Assembly: GCF_900156465.1 (NCBI RefSeq)
Contig: NZ_LT707064.1
Span: 3,318,501-3,382,500, forward strand
DNA length: 64,000 bases
Origin: Pseudomonas sp. 7SR1
GTDB taxonomy: Bacteria > Pseudomonadota > Gammaproteobacteria > Pseudomonadales > Pseudomonadaceae
Direction: 5' to 3'
Position 1 is the first letter of the stretch, and the number at the start of each line of letters is the position of its first letter. Under the pieces are notes generated by a model. That model worked only from the letters and a program-made list of their open reading frames with translations. It searched no databases and had not been told where the DNA came from. The translations under genes were made by a program, and so were the position numbers. This document shows positions 62,879-64,000 of this stretch, in pieces.

Positions 62879-63937
62879 ATGCCGCACCTTCGCAGAGGCT
62901 GGCATTTCGTGGATGCTTTTTCCCTTGTCTATCAACAACTGATCGAGTGGGTCGTCGAGCCCGTCTGCGAACAGTTCTTCAGCCTCTTCAACCTGAACGG
63001 TCGTCTCGGGGCCTTGTTCCTCTGCGCTTCCTACGGGGTTGCCTATGGTCTTTATCGTTCGCGCAAGCACCGCGGCCTGACCCAGGCCCGTTCGTTCTGG
63101 CAATTCATCGGCGGCAGTCGGGTGTATTGGCATCCCTCGGCATTGCTCGATTACCGGTATTACTTCGTGCGGGCGATTCTCAAGGTTGCCCTGGTATTGC
63201 CCATCGTCCATCTGGTGGATCCTTACATCCTGCGTTCAGGAGACTACCTGGCTTTCTTCATCAATCTCTGGGGCGCGCGACCGCGCCTGGGGGAGAGTCT
63301 ATCGCTGGCCTTGCTCTATGGGCTTGGGGTGTTCCTGGTGAAGGACTTTATCCACTACTGGGCGCACCGGGCGTTCCACTCGCGCTGGCTCTGGGCATTC
63401 CATAAGGTTCATCACTCGGCCCCGGTACTGGTGCCGGCCACGGCGAGTCGGGTGCATTTTTTGGAAAAGATTGTCGAGAAGCTCGCCGTCGGCGCTGGTC
63501 TTGGGCTGTACGTCGGAGGGTTCTGGTATGTCTGCGGCGACGAGGTCAGTCGCTACACATTGTTTGGGGTGACCTATCTGGTGTTCATCTTCAATGGTCT
63601 TGCGGCGAACCTGCGCCACACCCATGTCTGGCTGTCATTCGGCCCGGTGATGGAGCATCTGCTCAATAGCCCCGCCCAGCATCAGATCCACCACAGTGAC
63701 GCGCCGCGCCATTTCAACCGGAATTTCGGTACTAATCTGTCACTCTGGGACTGGATGTTCGGCACGCTCCATGTCACCCGTTCTCAACCCGAAAGCCTGC
63801 GCTTCGGCACCGGCGAGCCGGAGCATGACCGTTACCAGACGGTCTATGGCTTGATTGTCACGCCGTTTGTCGAAACCGTGCGCAAAATCAGGGGAAGGCG
63901 AGGGCAGCGGATCGAGCCGCAAGCGCCAAGTCCATGA
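62879..63937 (+). CDS. Sterol desaturase / fatty acid hydroxylase family protein
   Basis: A 352-residue integral membrane di-iron oxygenase. The histidine boxes are HYWAHRAFH near 161-169, HKVHHS near 177-182, HTHVW and HQIHHSDAPRH in the C-terminal half. Four or more hydrophobic segments flank them. The start is uncertain: ATG 62879 lacks a ribosome binding site, and a GTG 30 bases downstream is an alternative. The substrate is unknown; sterols are not made by Pseudomonas, so a lipid or hopanoid-like substrate is more likely. Confidence 0.85.
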   Translation: MPHLRRGWHFVDAFSLVYQQLIEWVVEPVCEQFFSLFNLNGRLGALFLCASYGVAYGLYRSRKHRGLTQARSFWQFIGGSRVYWHPSALLDYRYYFVRAILKVALVLPIVHLVDPYILRSGDYLAFFINLWGARPRLGESLSLALLYGLGVFLVKDFIHYWAHRAFHSRWLWAFHKVHHSAPVLVPATASRVHFLEKIVEKLAVGAGLGLYVGGFWYVCGDEVSRYTLFGVTYLVFIFNGLAANLRHTHVWLSFGPVMEHLLNSPAQHQIHHSDAPRHFNRNFGTNLSLWDWMFGTLHVTRSQPESLRFGTGEPEHDRYQTVYGLIVTPFVETVRKIRGRRGQRIEPQAPSP

Positions 63938-64000
63938 GAGCGCCACTGATCCTTTGGAACTGATTGGCAGGCAAATTCCTTATTACGTGTAGGACGCGTC

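Overview
The window is a chromosomal segment of a fluorescent Pseudomonas, most likely a member of the P. fluorescens complex. The basis is GC-rich coding sequence, dense short operons, REP/REPIN repeats with GTGGGAGCGAGC-type arms, and a gene order from rne through tatD that matches the P. aeruginosa block I recall as PA2976 to PA2959. Species assignment is inference.

Region 1 (1-15.6 kb) is conserved core. It holds the 5' end of rne on the minus strand with a long leader, then rluC, a HAD phosphatase, sppA, a Maf/YceF pyrophosphatase on the minus strand, yceD-rpmF-plsX-fabD-fabG-acpP-fabF-pabC-mltG-tmk-holB, pilZ, tatD, a candidate RgsA small RNA on the minus strand, and a TetR regulator. 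The fatty-acid genes make malonyl-ACP, condense and reduce it, and feed phospholipid synthesis through PlsX.

Region 2 (15.7-34.5 kb) is more accessory: moaA, a lipoprotein and a DUF1285 protein, then a sugar-acid catabolic region. A GntR regulator, an SMP-30 lactonase, an SDR sugar dehydrogenase and an AraFGH-type ABC importer lie in 18.2-24.7 kb. A second block at 27.0-32.3 kb has dgoK, dgoA, dgoD, a DgoT-type transporter and an IclR regulator. Together they spell an oxidative De Ley-Doudoroff route (galactose or a related aldose to lactone, aldonate, 2-keto-3-deoxy acid, its 6-phosphate, then pyruvate plus glyceraldehyde 3-phosphate). The dehydrogenase and dgoK blocks begin with nearly identical regulatory modules: an ATCCC-N7-GGGAT operator followed at fixed spacing by the same type of promoter. 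This is the clearest unexplained signal in the window. Between the blocks are a Rho_N-domain protein, a secreted low-complexity protein, a GNAT and a glutathione transferase. A zinc alcohol dehydrogenase divergent from an AraC regulator closes the region.

Region 3 (34.6-49.2 kb) carries ETF-ubiquinone oxidoreductase divergent from etfBA with a PsrA-like operator between them, a periplasmic binding protein, two envelope lipoproteins, a MocR-type regulator, several small conserved proteins, a START-domain protein, rraB (an RNase E inhibitor), the three-gene ATP-grasp / alpha-E / transglutaminase operon, a cytochrome c and a 31-residue membrane protein.

Region 4 (49.6-64 kb) has a thiolase and multifunctional 3-hydroxyacyl-CoA dehydrogenase pair for beta-oxidation, a glutamine amidotransferase, corA, plsC, a crotonase, tRNA-Ser(GGA), small exported proteins, a broken cupin gene, a TetR regulator with a perfect palindromic operator next to another crotonase and an alpha/beta hydrolase, a GNAT and a sterol-desaturase-like membrane oxygenase. 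No CRISPR array, prophage or intact insertion sequence was seen.
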